This document shows positions 19,617 through 21,640 of a stretch of 21,640 nt of DNA, in pieces. The stretch's first letter is position 1. Every line of letters starts with the position of its first letter. Position numbers and translations under genes: made by a program. Source of the stretch: Lachnospiraceae bacterium (GTDB lineage: Bacteria; Bacillota_A; Clostridia; Lachnospirales; Lachnospiraceae); assembly GCA_016291475.1 (NCBI GenBank), contig JAEEXJ010000058.1:1-21640 (forward strand). Reading direction: 5' to 3'. Under the pieces are notes generated by a model that did not search any database, was not told the origin of the DNA, and saw only the letters and a list, made by a program, of their open reading frames with translations.

Positions 19617-21275
19617 ATGAACAGCTTTATCACAAAAGTTAAAAATGATAAGCCCCTGCAGCGCCGCATCAATATCTTCATAGATATCTGCCTTATCGCC
19701 GCAGCCATCCTCTCCACCGTAAAGCTCATCATACTGGGACTTACCGTTGATGAAGAATACGCCGTGATCATGGCCTACCGGAATGCCATAGGAGATGGAA
19801 TGTTTAAGCTCATGTGGGAACCACACCAGACATCCGGCTTTATCTGCACCGCCCTTATAAGGGCCTTTATTAATGTTACGGGTAAAACAGATCACCTCGT
19901 GATCTTCCTACGCATCTGCGGCTTTTGCATAGAAGCCCTTGTTTCCGTATTCGTCTATAGCACATTTCGTAAAAACTATTCTCGCCATTTGGCGTTTTGT
20001 GCATCTCTTTTATCCTTTCTGATCCTTCCCAAGTGGATCCTTACCCCCGAATTCTCAAATATCCTCATATGGAGTTTTATCTGCCTTATGATGTGCATCA
20101 TGAGGATATATTCAGGTGACGGTAATAAGATGCTGTGGCCTGTCCTTGCCGGGATCTTTACCTGCATCGCCATCCTTGCCTATCCCAGCTGTATCCTTGC
20201 AGCTACCTTTATACTGATTGCAATTCACTTTGCGGGTGTGAAAACAAAACCTTCCCCCGCCCTCATAACCCTAATTACCTGTGTAGCCTTCGGGCTTGCT
20301 TACATCGGATACTTCCTGACTAAGATGTCGTTAAGCGATTTTGTCTTCGGAATCAGGCAGATGCTCTCCGACGGATCACATAGCTCAGTATCGGGGAAAG
20401 TATCCTGGATACTGACGGAAACGGTCAGCTGGATCATACCTTTACTGATCATTATAGCTGTAAGCTTGCTGATATATATAATTTGCCAAAAAGTCAATAA
20501 ACGGAAGGGCAAGCCTTCGTCCTTTGCTCTGACTATGCTGATCGTATCAGTACTGTATCAGCTTATCTATTGGCTCATCCCCTCTAACCTTTACTTCAAC
20601 AGGCCTTTATTGTATCTTTACATAGCCTTTATTACGGGGCTGTTAGCCTGCCGGGATAACAAATCCCTCATACGGATCTTCTTCATCCCTAATATAGCCA
20701 TATGGGCCTGCGTAATGCTGGTGACCAATACGGGCTTCAGGGTAACCGGAGCCTTCCTCATGCCCTGTATCATCTTAAGTATGGTTATCCTGTGCGATGA
20801 GAAGAAATTACAGGCTGCTAGGCTTTCCATGCTCCTGATGATCTTCATCTTATTCTTCGCAAGAGGATGGCTTGTCATGGAAAACAACGGATATAAGGAA
20901 ACGGTCCAATATGTTAAGCAAAAGGCTCTGTCCGGTCCTGCGGAGGGCATCTACTGTGTATACAATGACGGCTATGCCTATAACACCGCATCCGACCTCC
21001 TTGAAGCATATGCCTCGGAGAACGATACAATCCTAGTAGCAGGAAGTCATAGCCACTGGTATATGCTGGGGGATTACAAGATCGGGACATACTCCACTAT
21101 AAGTACCCCTACCTTCGATGAGAGACTCCTTGAATACTATGAGCTGTATCCGGACAGAAAGCCGGATCTGGTCATAGGAGAAGATGGCTCCGAGGAGCTT
21201 GAAGCGGTAGTGAGTCTTATGAAACCCGGTGAGCCTTTGGAAAGGCGTAACGGGCTGGTAATATACCGCTTGTAA
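19617..21275 (+). CDS. Polytopic membrane protein, GT-C (ArnT/PMT-like) glycosyltransferase candidate
   Basis: A 552-residue protein with 11-12 hydrophobic helices in the first 420 or so residues and a soluble C-terminal domain of about 140 residues (from about 415: NGYKETVQYVKQKALSGPAE, then SHSHWYMLGDYKIGTYST). The first outside loop holds an acidic cluster, GLTVDEEYAVIMAY (Asp45-Glu46-Glu47), as in GT-C enzymes that use polyprenyl-phosphate sugars. No family-specific signature beyond this is certain. The neighbouring CapD-like gene supports an envelope glycan role. Start choice: a GTG at 19611 is in frame, but ATG 19617 fits the -10 box position better; both would be essentially leaderless. 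Confidence 0.65.
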   Translation: MNSFITKVKNDKPLQRRINIFIDICLIAAAILSTVKLIILGLTVDEEYAVIMAYRNAIGDGMFKLMWEPHQTSGFICTALIRAFINVTGKTDHLVIFLRICGFCIEALVSVFVYSTFRKNYSRHLAFCASLLSFLILPKWILTPEFSNILIWSFICLMMCIMRIYSGDGNKMLWPVLAGIFTCIAILAYPSCILAATFILIAIHFAGVKTKPSPALITLITCVAFGLAYIGYFLTKMSLSDFVFGIRQMLSDGSHSSVSGKVSWILTETVSWIIPLLIIIAVSLLIYIICQKVNKRKGKPSSFALTMLIVSVLYQLIYWLIPSNLYFNRPLLYLYIAFITGLLACRDNKSLIRIFFIPNIAIWACVMLVTNTGFRVTGAFLMPCIILSMVILCDEKKLQAARLSMLLMIFILFFARGWLVMENNGYKETVQYVKQKALSGPAEGIYCVYNDGYAYNTASDLLEAYASENDTILVAGSHSHWYMLGDYKIGTYSTISTPTFDERLLEYYELYPDRKPDLVIGEDGSEELEAVVSLMKPGEPLERRNGLVIYRL

Positions 21276-21276
21276 A

Positions 21277-21285
21277 TGGTATAAT
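21277..21285 (+). promoter_or_regulatory. Extended -10 promoter of the CapD-like gene
   Basis: TGGTATAAT (TATAAT at 21280-21285) directly after the stop codon of the preceding gene. The leader would be about 48 nt. The ribosome site before ATG 21341 is weak (CGGGA, 21330-21334). Confidence 0.5.
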
Positions 21286-21340
21286 AAAATGTCACGCACA
21301 ATAGTGAACGTTATAAAAATATAGTAAGACGGGAATCAGA

Positions 21341-21640
21341 ATGAACAAGCTTAAGAACTTCGTTAAAAGTATAGAACACTGGAAAGTAATATCCGCATGT
21401 CTTGTTGTATATGACATAATTGCGGTAAATGTATCATACCTTGCTGCTCTCTGGCTTAGGTTTGATACTAGGTATTCTGCTATCCCTGTAAATTACCTTG
21501 ATGCATTCATCAAGTTTTCGCCTATATACACGGTACTGTGCATATTCATATTCTGGAAACTGCGCCTGTATAACAGTATCTGGAGATTTGCAAGCTATAA
21601 CGAACTGATCAGATGCATACTGGCCGCGATCATTGCCTTC
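21341..21640 (+). CDS. CapD/FlaA1-type polysaccharide biosynthesis nucleotide-sugar dehydratase (N-terminal part)
   Basis: The frame runs off the right edge, giving 100 residues. It has at least three membrane helices: ISACLVVYDIIAVNVSYLAALWL, then FIKFSPIYTVLCIFIFWKL and the start of a last one at LAAIIAF. The motifs YDIIAVNVSYLAALWLRFD, LRLYNSIWRFAS and NELIR are typical of the membrane N-terminus of large CapD/PglF/WbpM-type UDP-sugar 4,6-dehydratases, which start the synthesis of amino-sugars for capsule, exopolysaccharide or glycoproteins. The NAD-binding and catalytic domains would lie beyond the window. With the GT-C-like gene upstream it marks the entry into a glycan locus. Confidence 0.85.
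   Translation, partial: MNKLKNFVKSIEHWKVISACLVVYDIIAVNVSYLAALWLRFDTRYSAIPVNYLDAFIKFSPIYTVLCIFIFWKLRLYNSIWRFASYNELIRCILAAIIAF

Overview
The window looks like the chromosome of an anaerobic low-to-mid-GC Firmicute, most likely a Lachnospiraceae (Butyrivibrio/Roseburia-like) bacterium. This rests on the style of the glmS, HtrA, LCP, ClpX, AroA and CapD-like proteins, AGGAGG-type ribosome binding sites and sigma-A-like TTGACA/TATAAT promoters. The genus is inference; no rRNA or tRNA gene is present.

Layout. The left end (1-4965) holds the tail of a probable glycosyltransferase, an LCP-family cell-wall polymer ligase, glmS (UDP-GlcNAc precursor supply) and a membrane-anchored HtrA protease. 5027-7963 is a divergent pair: an orphan Phd/YefM-type antitoxin-like gene on the minus strand, and on the plus strand a stand-alone HMA metal-binding protein followed by a P1B-2 (Zn/Cd/Pb) ATPase. 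The two promoters overlap at their -35 boxes and each side has its own operator-like palindrome. 8037-12613 is a plus-strand run: an extended ClpX, a GNAT-EPSP synthase (AroA) fusion overlapping it by 4 bp, and a membrane diguanylate cyclase. 12685-16229 holds an HTH-MNT/HEPN toxin-antitoxin pair, a MATE exporter, an orphan XRE regulator and an ECF transporter S subunit. 16442-19288 is visibly AT-rich and carries a RloA/RloB (AbiL-like) defence pair plus an unrecognised third gene. 19433-19546 has the sequence landmarks of a lysine riboswitch aptamer but no lysine gene after it. The right end returns to envelope glycan genes: a polytopic GT-C-like membrane protein and the start of a CapD/FlaA1-type nucleotide-sugar dehydratase.

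The most unusual theme is a set of long palindromes (REPIN/MITE-like) sharing a TGACAnnnGGGACG-type head. Six full copies and a seventh, more diverged one are spread over the window, plus one solitary half unit. Most intergenic copies sit 0-20 bp after a stop codon, where they may act as terminators or mRNA 3' ends. Two full copies and the half unit lie inside the reading frame of aroA and are translated. Two nearly identical copies bracket the HEPN/MNT toxin-antitoxin module, and two copies of another subtype bracket htrA.

Other points: at least two envelope genes appear to be transcribed as leaderless or nearly leaderless mRNAs; the HMA domain of the metal pump is split off as its own gene; and defence-type modules cluster between 12.6 and 19.3 kb.
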